Shown piece by piece: positions 35,747 to 46,661 of a DNA stretch of 64,000 bases. Below the pieces are notes generated by a model. The model had not been told where the DNA came from, searched no databases, and saw only the letters and a program-made list of their open reading frames with translations. Each line of letters opens with the position of its first letter. The first letter of the stretch is position 1. Source of the stretch: Larkinella soli (GTDB lineage: Bacteria; Bacteroidota; Bacteroidia; Cytophagales; Spirosomataceae); the NCBI RefSeq assembly GCF_003703975.1, contig NZ_QTJY01000002.1, positions 1 to 64,000 on the forward strand, written 5' to 3'. Made by a program: the position numbers and the translations under genes.

Positions 35747-36739
35747 TTTTCCGTCGTCACCTTCGGCGAGGTCATGATGCGGCTCTGTCCGCCGGGCTTC
35801 GCAAAATTTGAACAGGCCCATTCCCTGAACGTCGTTTACGGCGGTACGGAAGCCAACGTGGCCGTTTCCCTGGCCTGTTTCGGTTGCCGGACTACCCACA
35901 TCACCCGCTTCCCTGACCACGCGCTGGGCCGTTCGGCGGCCGCCACGCTGCGGTATCACGGGGTCGACACGTCCTACATCCGGTATGGAGAGGGCCGTCT
36001 GGGGTTGTATTTTCTGGAAACCGGGGCCGTCAGCCGCGCCAGCCAGATCATCTATGACCGCTATGACTCGGCTTTTTCGCTGATCAAACCCGGCGACGTC
36101 GACTGGGAAACGGTGCTTCAGGGCGCCGACTGGTTCCACTGGTCGGGCATCACCCCGGCCCTTTCGCAGAACGCCACCGACTGCCTGGCCGAAGGCATCC
36201 GGACCGCCAACCGGCTGGGTGTAACCGTGTCGGGCGACATTTATTTCCGGAGCAACCTCTGGAAGTACGGCAAGCGCCCGCAGGACGTTCTGCCCGAACT
36301 GACCGCCGGCTGCGACCTCGTGCTGGGCAATCGCCAGAATTTCGATGAACTTTATGGGGTAAAAGCTGAAACATTCGAGGAAGCGTGTAAGGGCATGAAG
36401 GTGATATTCCCCCGAATTCGTTACTTTACGGATACCGAGCGCCAGTCGGTCAGTGCCTCGCATAACCGGCTGACCGCAAAAATTTTTGACGGCACGACCA
36501 CCATTTCGTCCCGGGAGTACGACATTACCCACATCGTCGACCGGATCGGGGGCGGAGACGCTTATCTGGCCGGACTGATCTACGGAATGCTGCATTCGGA
36601 CGACCTGCAGTTTGCGGTCGAGTTCGGCGCGGCCGCTTCGGCGCTCAAGCATACCGTCGAAGGCGACGCCAACCTGGTTTCGGCGGAAGAAGTGGAAGCG
36701 CTGGTGGGCGGGGATACCTCCGGGCGGCTGAGACGCTGA
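35744..36739 (+). CDS. kdgK: 2-keto-3-deoxygluconate kinase (PfkB family)
   Basis: A 331-residue ribokinase-fold sugar kinase, phosphorylating KDG to KDPG. No ATG occurs before the fold begins; the TTG at 35744 gives MFSVVTFGEVMMRLCPPGF, exactly the start of the first beta strand. The ATG at 35774 would delete that strand, and the upstream frame to 35633 merely translates the repeat array. The kinase motif appears as IVDRIGGGDAYLAGLIYG with catalytic Asp; sugar-site NVVYGGTEANVAVSLA is present. It lies between the transporter and the aldolase. Confidence 0.9.
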   Translation: MFSVVTFGEVMMRLCPPGFAKFEQAHSLNVVYGGTEANVAVSLACFGCRTTHITRFPDHALGRSAAATLRYHGVDTSYIRYGEGRLGLYFLETGAVSRASQIIYDRYDSAFSLIKPGDVDWETVLQGADWFHWSGITPALSQNATDCLAEGIRTANRLGVTVSGDIYFRSNLWKYGKRPQDVLPELTAGCDLVLGNRQNFDELYGVKAETFEEACKGMKVIFPRIRYFTDTERQSVSASHNRLTAKIFDGTTTISSREYDITHIVDRIGGGDAYLAGLIYGMLHSDDLQFAVEFGAAASALKHTVEGDANLVSAEEVEALVGGDTSGRLRR

Positions 36740-36836
36740 CCCAAACCGGCAGGATCGGATTTAATAGTAGGAATCAGTACAAAACCTCTCCGGTGGAAGC
36801 ACCTGATCGTTTTTGCCGGGAAGGAGGAAATACCAT

Positions 36837-37505
36837 ATGGCTCGATTTTCACGTTTAGACGTCTACCAGACCATCCGGCAAACGCCGGTGGTTCCCGTGT
36901 TTTACCATGCCGACCCGGAGGTTTGCCGGGAGGTGCTGGGGGCCTGCTACCGCGCCGGCATCCGGGCTTTCGAGTTCACCAACCGGGGCGATTTTGCCCA
37001 CGAACTGTTTGCCGAACTCAATAAACTGGCCGCCCGGGAGTATCCGGAGATGATCCTCGGCGCCGGCACCCTGGTGGAAGCGCCCACCGCGGCCCACTAC
37101 ATCCAGCTGGGGGCGAATTTCATCGTCGGGCCTTCTTTTCACGAATCCATCGCCCGCGTCTGCAACCGCCGGAAGGTGGCCTATCTGCCGGGTTGTGCGA
37201 CCCTGACCGAGATTTCGGCCGCCGAGGAAATGGGGGTCGAGATCGTGAAGGTCTTCCCCGGCGACACCGTCGGGCCGGGTTTCGTCAAAGCCGTAAAGGG
37301 ACCGATGCCGTGGACGAGCATCATGGTGACCGGGGGCGTCGAACCGACGACCGAAAGCCTGAAAACCTGGTTCGGGGCCGGCGTCACCGCCGTCGGGATC
37401 GGCTCGCAGCTGTTTCCGAAAGAAGCCCTGAAAAACCGTCAGTTCGACCAGATTGAAACCAAAGCGAGGGAAGTCGTCGCCATTCTGTCTTCTCTGAATT
37501 CATAA
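36837..37505 (+). CDS. eda: KDPG (2-keto-3-deoxy-6-phosphogluconate) aldolase
   Basis: A 222-residue class I aldolase cleaving KDPG to pyruvate and glyceraldehyde-3-phosphate. The start at 36837 has a strong Shine-Dalgarno (AAGGAGGA, 36821-36828), uncommon in this phylum; an ATG at 36813 precedes it and is rejected. Motifs: AGIRAFEFTNRGD, GAGTLVEAPTAAHYIQLGAN, and the Schiff-base Lys in VEIVKVFPGDTVGPGF. The C-terminal phosphate site is in MVTGGVEPTTES. It completes the lower part of the hexuronate route. Confidence 0.93.
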   Translation: MARFSRLDVYQTIRQTPVVPVFYHADPEVCREVLGACYRAGIRAFEFTNRGDFAHELFAELNKLAAREYPEMILGAGTLVEAPTAAHYIQLGANFIVGPSFHESIARVCNRRKVAYLPGCATLTEISAAEEMGVEIVKVFPGDTVGPGFVKAVKGPMPWTSIMVTGGVEPTTESLKTWFGAGVTAVGIGSQLFPKEALKNRQFDQIETKAREVVAILSSLNS

Positions 37506-37529
37506 TTTTATTTGCCCAGCTCTACGACC

Positions 37530-39041
37530 ATGACACGACTGAACCGTTCCAGCCACCAGGCTCCCACCCCCCCCGAGCGCGTCCTGCAATTCGGCACCGG
37601 CGTCCTGCTCCGCGGATTGCCGGATTACCTGATCCACCAGGCCAACGCCCAGGGCCTTTTCAACGGCAGTATCGTCGTGGTGAAGTCGACCGGGGGGGCC
37701 ACCGACGAGTTTGCGGAGCAGGACGGTCTGTATACGGTCGTGTCCCGGGGGATTCATAAAGGCCGGCCGGTCGACGAAAAAACGGTGGTTTCGGCCATCA
37801 GCCGGGTTCTTTCCGCCAAAGACGACTGGAAAGCCGTGCTGGACGTCGCCAAAAAGCCGACCCTGCAAATCATCATCTCCAATACCACCGAAGTCGGTAT
37901 TCAGTATGTCGAGGAAAGTATCTTTCAGAGCCCGCCCCAATCTTATCCCGGCAAGCTAACGGCCTTCCTATACGAACGCTTCAAGAACTTCGGCGGCAGC
38001 CGCAATAAGGGCATGGTGGTGATCCCGACGGAGCTGATCACCGACAACGGCCTGAAGCTGCGCGACATCGTCGAGAAGGTGGCAAAGCACAATGAACTGG
38101 GCCGCCTGTTCATGAAGTGGCTGAAATACCACGTCCGTTTCTGCAATTCGCTGGTCGACCGGATCGTTCCCGGAAAGCCGGATGCAGCCACCCACGAGCA
38201 GTTGCTCGAGGAACTGGGCTATCAGGACCGCTTGCTCATCATGGCCGAGCCGTACCGGCTCTGGGCCATCGAGGGCGACGACCGCGTCCGGAGTATGCTG
38301 ACCTTCGCCAAAGCCGACGAGAACATCATCATCGACGAAGACATTACCTTCTACCGGGAGCGGAAACTCCGGGTGCTGAACGGCGGGCATTCCATCAGCG
38401 TTCCGCTGGCCTACCTGCTGGGGCTGGAAACCGTCAGTGAAATGATGCAGCACCCGCTGATGAGCCGGTATGTGGAGGAGGTCATTACGCAGGAGATCGT
38501 TCCGACCCTGCCGGAATGGATGATCCCGGAAGAGAACCCCGAAGCCGTCCGCGAGTTTGCCGCCGATGTGCTCGACCGCTTCCGCAACCCGACCATCGAG
38601 CACCTTCTGCTCAGCATCACCCTGCAGGAGACGTCGAAAATGAGAGCCCGCAACCTGCCGACGATTCAGCGCTATGCCGAAAAATTCGAGCAGTTTCCGC
38701 AGCGCATGGCCCTGGGCTTTGCGGCTTACCTGCTGTTCATGAAGGCCGTCCGGACTGAAGAAGGAGCGTTCTGGGGCGAAATTTCGGCTAAGGGCGGAAT
38801 TCTCTCCTACCCTATCCGCGACGACCACGCCGACTATTTCTACAAACTCTGGCAGCAGGTAGACGTCCATGATGCGGCCTCGGTCCGCAATTTCGTGCAG
38901 ACGGTCTGCGCCGATACCATGTTGTGGGAAACGGATCTGAGCCAGATCGCCGGCTTCGGCGACGCGGTGGCCGAACACCTCAGCAACCTGCTGACCCTAG
39001 GGGTGGAAGCCACCCTCGAACGGCAGTGGGTGACGGCCTGA
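37530..39041 (+). CDS. uxaB: Tagaturonate reductase / altronate oxidoreductase (mannitol dehydrogenase family)
   Basis: A 503-residue NAD-dependent long-chain dehydrogenase. I start it at the ATG at 37530; a TTG at 37512 adds six residues. N-terminal Rossmann motif LQFGTGVLLRGLPDYLI; central GMVVIPTELITDNG and the C-terminal-domain Lys/Asn set in LRVLNGGHSISVPLAYLLG. Length and motifs fit UxaB, reducing tagaturonate to altronate; a fructuronate reductase (UxuB) is the alternative within this family. The local dehydratase is UxuA, for mannonate, so either this enzyme also makes mannonate or altronate dehydratase lies elsewhere. Confidence 0.87.
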   Translation: MTRLNRSSHQAPTPPERVLQFGTGVLLRGLPDYLIHQANAQGLFNGSIVVVKSTGGATDEFAEQDGLYTVVSRGIHKGRPVDEKTVVSAISRVLSAKDDWKAVLDVAKKPTLQIIISNTTEVGIQYVEESIFQSPPQSYPGKLTAFLYERFKNFGGSRNKGMVVIPTELITDNGLKLRDIVEKVAKHNELGRLFMKWLKYHVRFCNSLVDRIVPGKPDAATHEQLLEELGYQDRLLIMAEPYRLWAIEGDDRVRSMLTFAKADENIIIDEDITFYRERKLRVLNGGHSISVPLAYLLGLETVSEMMQHPLMSRYVEEVITQEIVPTLPEWMIPEENPEAVREFAADVLDRFRNPTIEHLLLSITLQETSKMRARNLPTIQRYAEKFEQFPQRMALGFAAYLLFMKAVRTEEGAFWGEISAKGGILSYPIRDDHADYFYKLWQQVDVHDAASVRNFVQTVCADTMLWETDLSQIAGFGDAVAEHLSNLLTLGVEATLERQWVTA

Positions 39042-39043
39042 GT

Positions 39044-39808
39044 TCAGGACCAGCGGCTGAGAAACTGATTGAAGGCATCCTTGTACTGATCACTCACCGG
39101 AATGGTGGCCTGACCGATCTGGATGGTGTTGCGCGTTACGGCTTCGATTTTGTCCAGCGCCACGATGAACGAGCGGTGAACCCGCATGAACCGCCGGGGA
39201 GGCAGCTTGTCTTCCAGTGCCTTCAGGCTCGTTAGGGAAAGAAGCGGCCGGTTCACTCCCTCGGACCGGTCTTTCCGGAGGTGGACTTTAACATAGTCTT
39301 TCAGCCCTTCGATATACAGAATATCATTGAAGGCGATCCGGACCAGGTGGTATTCGACCTTCAGAAACAGGTATTCGTCTTCAGGTTCGGGGGCGGCCGC
39401 CGGAGCCAGGGCCGGAGCGGTATTGCGGTTGATCAGATCGAAATAGGTTCTTGCCTTATTGGCGGCCCGCAGAAACTCCTCATAGTTGAACGGTTTCAGC
39501 AGGTAATCCAGCGCATCCACCCGGTAACCCTCCAGGGCAAAATGATTGTAAGCCGTGGTGAAGATAATGCGCGGACTCGTTCCCGTCGGATTTTTCTCCA
39601 TCACCCGCGCCAGTTCCATGCCGGTCAGGTCGGGCATCTGAATATCCAGAAAGACCAGGTCTATAGGCTCGGCATGCAGGGCCTGAAGCGCTTCCACTGC
39701 GCTGCTGTACCGGCCGATAAGGTTCAGGAAAGGCGTTTTTTCGATAAACGTGCAAACCAGGCCCAGGGCCAGGGGTTCGTCGTCGACGGCAATGCAATTC
39801 AAGGTCAT
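39044..39808 (-). CDS. LytTR-family response regulator
   Basis: A 254-residue response regulator: receiver domain (about 1-125) with acidic pocket DDE near residue 9-11 and phospho-Asp in LVFLDIQMPDLTG, Lys in YLLKPFNYEEF; then an Ala/Pro-rich linker; then a LytTR DNA-binding domain (about 150-254) with YIEGLKDYVKVHL and RFMRVHRSFIVALDKIE. It is co-transcribed with the histidine kinase, whose stop overlaps its start by four bases. The stop is three bases from the uxaB stop, so the two units converge with no room for a terminator. Confidence 0.93.
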   Translation of the reverse strand: MTLNCIAVDDEPLALGLVCTFIEKTPFLNLIGRYSSAVEALQALHAEPIDLVFLDIQMPDLTGMELARVMEKNPTGTSPRIIFTTAYNHFALEGYRVDALDYLLKPFNYEEFLRAANKARTYFDLINRNTAPALAPAAAPEPEDEYLFLKVEYHLVRIAFNDILYIEGLKDYVKVHLRKDRSEGVNRPLLSLTSLKALEDKLPPRRFMRVHRSFIVALDKIEAVTRNTIQIGQATIPVSDQYKDAFNQFLSRWS

Positions 39809-40869
39809 GACAGATTGAGTGACAGGTGAACCAGGTACTCGTGATCCCTCGTCTCGGGAATCACCGACAACTGGTACCGGTCAGGGTACAGCAGATCGAG
39901 CCGACGGCGCGTATTGGCAAGACCGATGCCGTTGCCCATTTCCAGCGAGGGGTTTTTCTCCGGAAAGATCGTGTTTCGTACCTCCATTTCCAATTGCTGT
40001 CCCTGCTGGCGGATGCCGATAAAGATGCGGCTGGGCAGTAGGGCGCTGACCCCGTGCTTGAAGGCATTTTCCACGAAAGGCAAAAGCAGCATGGGAGCGA
40101 CCGGCACGTCGCTGAGCGGTTTAGGCTGTTCGAGCGTCACGTTCACCTTGTCGGTCAGGCGGAGCTGCATGAGCTGGATATAATCCTGAACGAAGGAAAT
40201 TTCCTTGCTGAGGGTGGTAGTGTCGCTGCCGGTTTCATACAGGACGTACCGCATCATGCGCGAAAGCCGGTGCAGGGCTTCGCGGGCGGCTTCGACGTCG
40301 ATCAGCGTCAGGGCGTAAATATTATTCAGGGTATTGAAGAAAAAGTGCGGGTTGATCTGCGCCTTCAGAAACAGCAGTTCGGAACCGATCCGGGCCTGTT
40401 CGAGGCTCTGGCGCAGCTGGGCGTCGTCCTGCCATTTCTGCACGACGGCGACGCTGGTGCTGGTACCAAGGATCAGCAGCGTCGTCAGGATACTTGGCTG
40501 AACCCAGCCGTACCGCTTGACGCGCCCTCCGCCGTCGGGATGAAATGCCTTATGGACCAGTTCCGAGAGGTTAAAGCCGCGTTCGACGCCCCAGAGACAC
40601 AGGATGACCAGCGTAGCGGTTCCCAGAACGGAAAGGATATACAGGGAGTTCCGGTCGCGGAACAGCAGCCGCGGCACCAGAACCTTGGAGTTCAGGTAAA
40701 AAGCGCCGATCAGAAGGCTAAAGTAGATTCCCTGTTTGACCCAGAAAAGCGTAGGCATGGAAACCTCCCAGCTCAGTGGCTGATAGACGAGCAGCGCAAA
40801 GCCCAGAAGCCCCCAACCCAGCATGTGGATCAACAGAGGAAAGTCGCGACGCAGTTTGATGAATGCCAT
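39805..40869 (-). CDS. LytS/YehU-type sensor histidine kinase
   Basis: A 354-residue membrane kinase. About four hydrophobic segments cover the first 150 residues (HMLGWGLLGFALLVY, FSLLIGAFYLNS, ILSVLGTATLVILCLWG, LTTLLILGTSTSVAVV), followed by a His_kinase domain whose phospho-acceptor is in FLKAQINPHFFFNTLNNIY and a HATPase with PMLLLPFVENAFKHG and NGIGLANTRRRL. ATGA overlap with the LytTR regulator shows coupled expression. No extracellular sensor domain; the signal is probably membrane-borne. It is divergent from the TonB-type receptor, a possible target. Confidence 0.92.
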   Translation of the reverse strand: MAFIKLRRDFPLLIHMLGWGLLGFALLVYQPLSWEVSMPTLFWVKQGIYFSLLIGAFYLNSKVLVPRLLFRDRNSLYILSVLGTATLVILCLWGVERGFNLSELVHKAFHPDGGGRVKRYGWVQPSILTTLLILGTSTSVAVVQKWQDDAQLRQSLEQARIGSELLFLKAQINPHFFFNTLNNIYALTLIDVEAAREALHRLSRMMRYVLYETGSDTTTLSKEISFVQDYIQLMQLRLTDKVNVTLEQPKPLSDVPVAPMLLLPFVENAFKHGVSALLPSRIFIGIRQQGQQLEMEVRNTIFPEKNPSLEMGNGIGLANTRRRLDLLYPDRYQLSVIPETRDHEYLVHLSLNLS

Positions 40870-40920
40870 TGGGATAGGATTGATTTACGGTAGCGTTCAG
40901 GTTTTTCGGAAAAGTACAAA

Positions 40921-40949
40921 ACAACCTGGTCTCAATGCAACCAGGTTGT
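40921..40949 (-). terminator. Terminator-like hairpin upstream of the histidine kinase gene
   Basis: A perfect 10-bp stem, ACAACCTGGT / ACCAGGTTGT with a 9-base loop, followed on minus by TTTGTACTTTT. It sits only 52 bases before the kinase start, so it ends some transcript from further upstream or acts as a leader element. Confidence 0.55.
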
Positions 40950-41164
40950 CCAACTACCATCTCTATAAAAATTCGACATTATATCTAGGTGAGACCCGTC
41001 AGGATAGGCCTGCACCGAATGTAACGCCTAATCGCAATGCAATCTTACGACACAATCGATGATTCCGGGAAGTCAAATCGACTAATTGCCCGGCTGTCCC
41101 GACCAATGGCCCAATTTTGCCTATTAACCTCTCCCAGACCTGAAACCCGGCCATTCTCCGTATA

Positions 41165-41202
41165 AAACGCCTGTTTTCCTGCCGATTGGAAAACAGGCGT
41201 TT
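41165..41202 (-). terminator. Terminator-like hairpin, minus strand
   Basis: A perfect 15-bp stem (AAACGCCTGTTTTCC / GGAAAACAGGCGTTT) with an 8-base loop, followed on minus by TATACGG after the terminal T run. No annotated minus-strand gene lies upstream of it. Confidence 0.55.
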
Positions 41203-41325
41203 CGGATTCATCGGTAAAAAACCGGGAACCGGCGATGTTCGTGGCTCCTTAGTCTATTGTGTTTTTTTATGTTGCAATAAGGCTGTTGTTTTGAACTGCT
41301 TTTTATTTCCAAATCGCGTCCCGAC

Positions 41326-44025
41326 ATGAAAAAGCTTTCCAGCCTCCTGTTCTTCAGTCTGATGTTTCTGGCAGTACTGCCCTCCTTTGCCCAGTTCCCC
41401 ATGGGTGGTCCCGGCGGAGGAGGAGGCTCGCGGGGCGGTCAGGGCCGGTTCGGACAGCCCGGACAGGGTGATCAGAAAGAAAAGACCTTCATTCCCGGTA
41501 CGGCCGACGACGACCAGCCGCGCGGGAACGGCAAAATCTCCGGTATCCTGATGGACTCCACGTCCAGCAAACCGGTCGAATACGCCACCATCGCCCTCCT
41601 CAATACGAAAACCGGCAAACCCGTCGACGGAACCACGGCCGACGGCAAAGGGAAATTTACCCTGAACCGGCTTGCGCCCGGCGAATACCGGCTTCAGTAT
41701 TCCTTCCTGGGTTACCAGAATAAGACCTCCGCTATCATTAAAATAGAAAAAGGCTCCGACATCAACGTAGGCGTCGTGAAGCTGTCGCAGGACGTCCGGA
41801 CGCTGAACGAAGTGACCGTCACGGGCCAGGCCGCGCTGATCGAGGAAAAAGTGGACCGGCTGGTTTACAACGCCGACAAGGATATTGCCGCCAAGGGCGG
41901 GGACGCCACCGACATTATGCGGAAGGTGCCGATGCTGACCGTCGACCTCGACGGCAACGTCAGCCTGCGGGGCAGCCAGAACGTGCGGGTGCTGATCAAC
42001 AACAAGCCCTCCACGATCGTCGCCAGCAGCGTGGCCGACGCTCTCAAGCAGATTCCCGCCGACATGATCAAATCGGTGGAGGTCATCACCTCCCCTTCGG
42101 CCAAATACGACGCGGAAGGATCGGCCGGGATCATCAACATCATTACGAAAAAGAACACCCTTCAGGGCGCCACGCTGAATTTCGACCTGGGAACGGGGAA
42201 CCGCAGTTCGAACCTGAACCTTAACGCCAGCTACCGGCAGGGTAAGATGGGGTTCAACCTCGGCGGTTTCGGTCGGGCCATGTACAACGTGAAAGGGGCC
42301 TTCTATAACAACCAGACCACCTTCGGCCAGTACCGCACCACCACGACCGTTCAGACGGCCGACACCCGCAACCACGGCATTTTCGGAAACTACCAGTTCG
42401 GCTGGGATTACGACATCGACAAGAACACCGCCCTTTCGGCCAGCGTCCGGTACGGTATCCGGAACATGATCAACGTCCAGAACAACCTCCAGACCCAGAC
42501 CTTCATCGGCCTGCTGTCGAGTATCTCGGGCCGGAACGTCGAATCCAAGAATCTGTCGGGAACCGTCGACGCCAACGTCAGCTACACCAAGACCTACAAG
42601 ACCAACCAGGAACTGAGCGTTCTGGGGCTTTACAGCCGCAACAACAACACGAACAACTTCGTGGCCGACCTGCTCAACGGCGTCGATATGCACACGATCA
42701 CGGGCCGCCAGCGGAACGACAACCTGAGCTACAATCAGGAATCGACCCTCCAGATCGACTACCAGACCCCCCTCCGGCGAAATCAGCTGCTGGAGTTCGG
42801 CGGGAAGGGCATTTTCCGGAACGTGAACAGCGATTATAAGTATTACATCGCCAACGGCGACAACGAAAACTACCAGGTCAGCTCGCTCCAGCCGGCCAAC
42901 ACCCTGGACTACGACCAGAACATCACCGCTGCCTATGTGGCCTATACGTATGCCAGCAAAACCAAATGGACCTTCAAGGCCGGCGGCCGGTATGAATATA
43001 CGTTCATCAACGCCCGCTTCAGTCAGGAGCAGGACGGCGGTCAGCTCAGCGACATTCCGGACTACGGTGTTTTTGTACCGAGCGTAAACCTCTCCAAGTC
43101 CATCAAGGGCGGCAAGATCATCAAGGTGGGCTATAACCGCCGGATTCAGCGGCCCGGTATCCAGTTCCTGAACCCGAACATCAACTCGGCCAACCCGACC
43201 AACATCAGCCAGGGGAACCCCTACCTCCGGCCCGAATACACCGACAACGTCGAACTGGGGATGAGCGGTCAGATCAAGAAATTCTATCTGAACGCCACCC
43301 TGTTTGCCCGCCGGTCGAACAACAACATCACCAGCGTCCGCGATACGGCCACGCGCAACATCGGCAACGTGACGAACCCGGTGTATCAGCAGATCATCAA
43401 TACGACCTACCAGAACATCGGCTACGAGGATGCCTACGGGGTCAACCTGTTCACGAACGTAACGCTGTTCTCGAAATGGCAGATCGGCGGGGGCCTCGAC
43501 CTGTATCACACCTTCCTGACCAACAACAACGACATCGGCATCTACGGCGCGTCGAACCAGGGCTGGGTGGTGTCGGGCCGGCTGTTCACGAACGTAACCC
43601 TGAAGAACGGCTGGGGCATCCAGGGCTTCGGGGGCGGTCGGGGCCGTCAGATCACGCTTCAGGGCTACCAGGGCAGCTTCGCCTTCTATAACCTCGGCGT
43701 CAAGAAGGATTTCAACAACAAACGGGGCAGCATCGGGATAGCCGCCGAAAACTTCTTCAATCACCCGTTCAAGGTTCGGTCGGAGTCAAGTTCTCCGATT
43801 CTCTCCCAGTACAGCGTCAACAGCATGTATAACGCCGGCGTCCGGGTGAACTTCAGCTACCGTCTCGGCAAGATGAGCTTCGACGGCTCGGGCTTCAGCA
43901 TCGGCCGTCGCCGGAAATCCATCAACAACGACGACGTCAAGAGCGGTGGCGACAGCGACGCGGGCGGTGCGGCCCAGCCCCAGCAGCAACAGGGCGGCCA
44001 GGGTGGCGGACGTCCGCGGCAATGA
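41326..44025 (+). CDS. TonB-dependent-receptor-type outer membrane protein (CarboxypepD_reg / OMP_b-brl_3)
   Basis: An 899-residue outer-membrane protein. Signal peptide (SLLFFSLMFLAVLPSFA), then a Gly-rich linker at about 28-50, a carboxypeptidase-regulatory Ig-like domain (KISGILMDSTSSKPVEYATI ... LRYSFLGYQ-like LQYSFLGYQNK, about 65-150), a TonB plug domain (LNEVTVTGQAALIEEKVDRL; LRGSQNVRVLINNKPS; GSAGIINIITKKN), and a C-terminal barrel of the OMP_b-brl_3 type. The C-terminus is Gln/Gly-rich rather than ending in the usual aromatic residue. No SusD partner is adjacent, so it is not a standard SusCD pair. Ligand unknown. Confidence 0.9.
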   Translation: MKKLSSLLFFSLMFLAVLPSFAQFPMGGPGGGGGSRGGQGRFGQPGQGDQKEKTFIPGTADDDQPRGNGKISGILMDSTSSKPVEYATIALLNTKTGKPVDGTTADGKGKFTLNRLAPGEYRLQYSFLGYQNKTSAIIKIEKGSDINVGVVKLSQDVRTLNEVTVTGQAALIEEKVDRLVYNADKDIAAKGGDATDIMRKVPMLTVDLDGNVSLRGSQNVRVLINNKPSTIVASSVADALKQIPADMIKSVEVITSPSAKYDAEGSAGIINIITKKNTLQGATLNFDLGTGNRSSNLNLNASYRQGKMGFNLGGFGRAMYNVKGAFYNNQTTFGQYRTTTTVQTADTRNHGIFGNYQFGWDYDIDKNTALSASVRYGIRNMINVQNNLQTQTFIGLLSSISGRNVESKNLSGTVDANVSYTKTYKTNQELSVLGLYSRNNNTNNFVADLLNGVDMHTITGRQRNDNLSYNQESTLQIDYQTPLRRNQLLEFGGKGIFRNVNSDYKYYIANGDNENYQVSSLQPANTLDYDQNITAAYVAYTYASKTKWTFKAGGRYEYTFINARFSQEQDGGQLSDIPDYGVFVPSVNLSKSIKGGKIIKVGYNRRIQRPGIQFLNPNINSANPTNISQGNPYLRPEYTDNVELGMSGQIKKFYLNATLFARRSNNNITSVRDTATRNIGNVTNPVYQQIINTTYQNIGYEDAYGVNLFTNVTLFSKWQIGGGLDLYHTFLTNNNDIGIYGASNQGWVVSGRLFTNVTLKNGWGIQGFGGGRGRQITLQGYQGSFAFYNLGVKKDFNNKRGSIGIAAENFFNHPFKVRSESSSPILSQYSVNSMYNAGVRVNFSYRLGKMSFDGSGFSIGRRRKSINNDDVKSGGDSDAGGAAQPQQQQGGQGGGRPRQ

Positions 44026-44035
44026 TTCCAGAAAC

Positions 44036-44066
44036 TTTGAAATGAAACTCAAAATCAGTACCTTTT
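44036..44066 (+). promoter_or_regulatory. Promoter of the YceI-family gene
   Basis: TTTG at 44036-44039, a 19-base spacer and TACCTTTT at 44059-44066 (one base off TAnnTTTG). Predicted leader is about 18-20 bases. Confidence 0.6.
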
Positions 44067-44091
44067 TCCATCTAAAACCTTTCCTTCTATT

Positions 44092-44745
44092 ATGAGAACC
44101 AAACCATTCGTCGCCGGGCTTTTAGCCGTTGCTTTGCTGGCAGGCAGCCCGATCATGCAAACCGCAACCGCCGGAGGGAACGACCGTGGACCGGGCAAGG
44201 CCGTCGCGAAAACAACCACCTATTCCGTCGATACCGAAAAGAGCACACTGGTCTGGAATGCCAAAAAGGTGGGGGGCGAACACACGGGGAACATGAAACT
44301 TTCCAAAGGGGAGATTACGGCCAACGGAAATAAACTGACCGGCGGTACCTTCGTCGCCGACGTGACGACCCTGACCGAGAACAAGAACAACGAGCGCGTG
44401 GTCAACCACCTGAAGTCCGACGACTTCTTCGCCGTGGAGAAAAACCCGACGGCTACGTTCAAGATCACGAAGGTAACCCCAATTGCCAACGCCAAAGCCG
44501 GTGAGCCGAACTATACGGTCACGGGCGACATGACCATCAAGGGCAACACGAACCCGCTGACCTTCCCGGCCGTGGTGAAAATCACGAACGAGGACGTCGA
44601 GGCTTCGGCCCAACTGGAAGTCAACCGGATTCCGTTCGACATCAAATACCGGGCCGCCATCATCGGCACTGCGGCCGACAAGATCATCGACGATAACTTT
44701 ACGCTCGACCTGAAGCTGTTCGCCAAGAAATCGAAACCGATGTAA
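44092..44745 (+). CDS. YceI-family exported protein
   Basis: A 217-residue exported protein with signal peptide (FVAGLLAVALLAGSPIMQTATA) and a YceI lipocalin-like fold: TYSVDTEKSTLVWNAKKVGG, GGTFVADVTTLTENK, VVNHLKSDDFF, TGDMTIKGNTNPLTFP and the C-terminal IIDDNFTLDLKLFAK. Family members bind isoprenoid quinones or lipids in the periplasm; some are stress-linked. It has its own promoter and is followed after 62 bases by the dioxygenase-like gene. Confidence 0.9.
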   Translation: MRTKPFVAGLLAVALLAGSPIMQTATAGGNDRGPGKAVAKTTTYSVDTEKSTLVWNAKKVGGEHTGNMKLSKGEITANGNKLTGGTFVADVTTLTENKNNERVVNHLKSDDFFAVEKNPTATFKITKVTPIANAKAGEPNYTVTGDMTIKGNTNPLTFPAVVKITNEDVEASAQLEVNRIPFDIKYRAAIIGTAADKIIDDNFTLDLKLFAKKSKPM

Positions 44746-44800
44746 GCCTGCTTCCGGAACGGCCGTCGGTATAAAACCGCTCAACGAACCAACTGACTGA

Positions 44801-46618
<1,818 letters not shown>

Positions 46619-46661
46619 AGCCAGGGTTTTACCCCGCGAACCCTATCCGGTAAACGTCGGT

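Larger units (their letters stand above)
40870..41325. other. Divergent intergenic region with two minus-strand hairpins
   Basis: 456 bp between the kinase gene (minus) and the receptor gene (plus). Two terminator-like hairpins face minus (40921-40949 and 41165-41202). No recognised gene; a minus frame at 40999-41211 has no identifiable feature. The last 70 bases before the receptor gene are AT-rich and should carry its promoter. Confidence 0.5.

Noticed and set aside
41254-43764. An 836-codon open frame antisense to the TonB-type receptor
   Set aside because: Shadow frame caused by high GC and codon bias; Val/Asp/Gly-rich with no domain or export signal, while the sense frame is a clear receptor.
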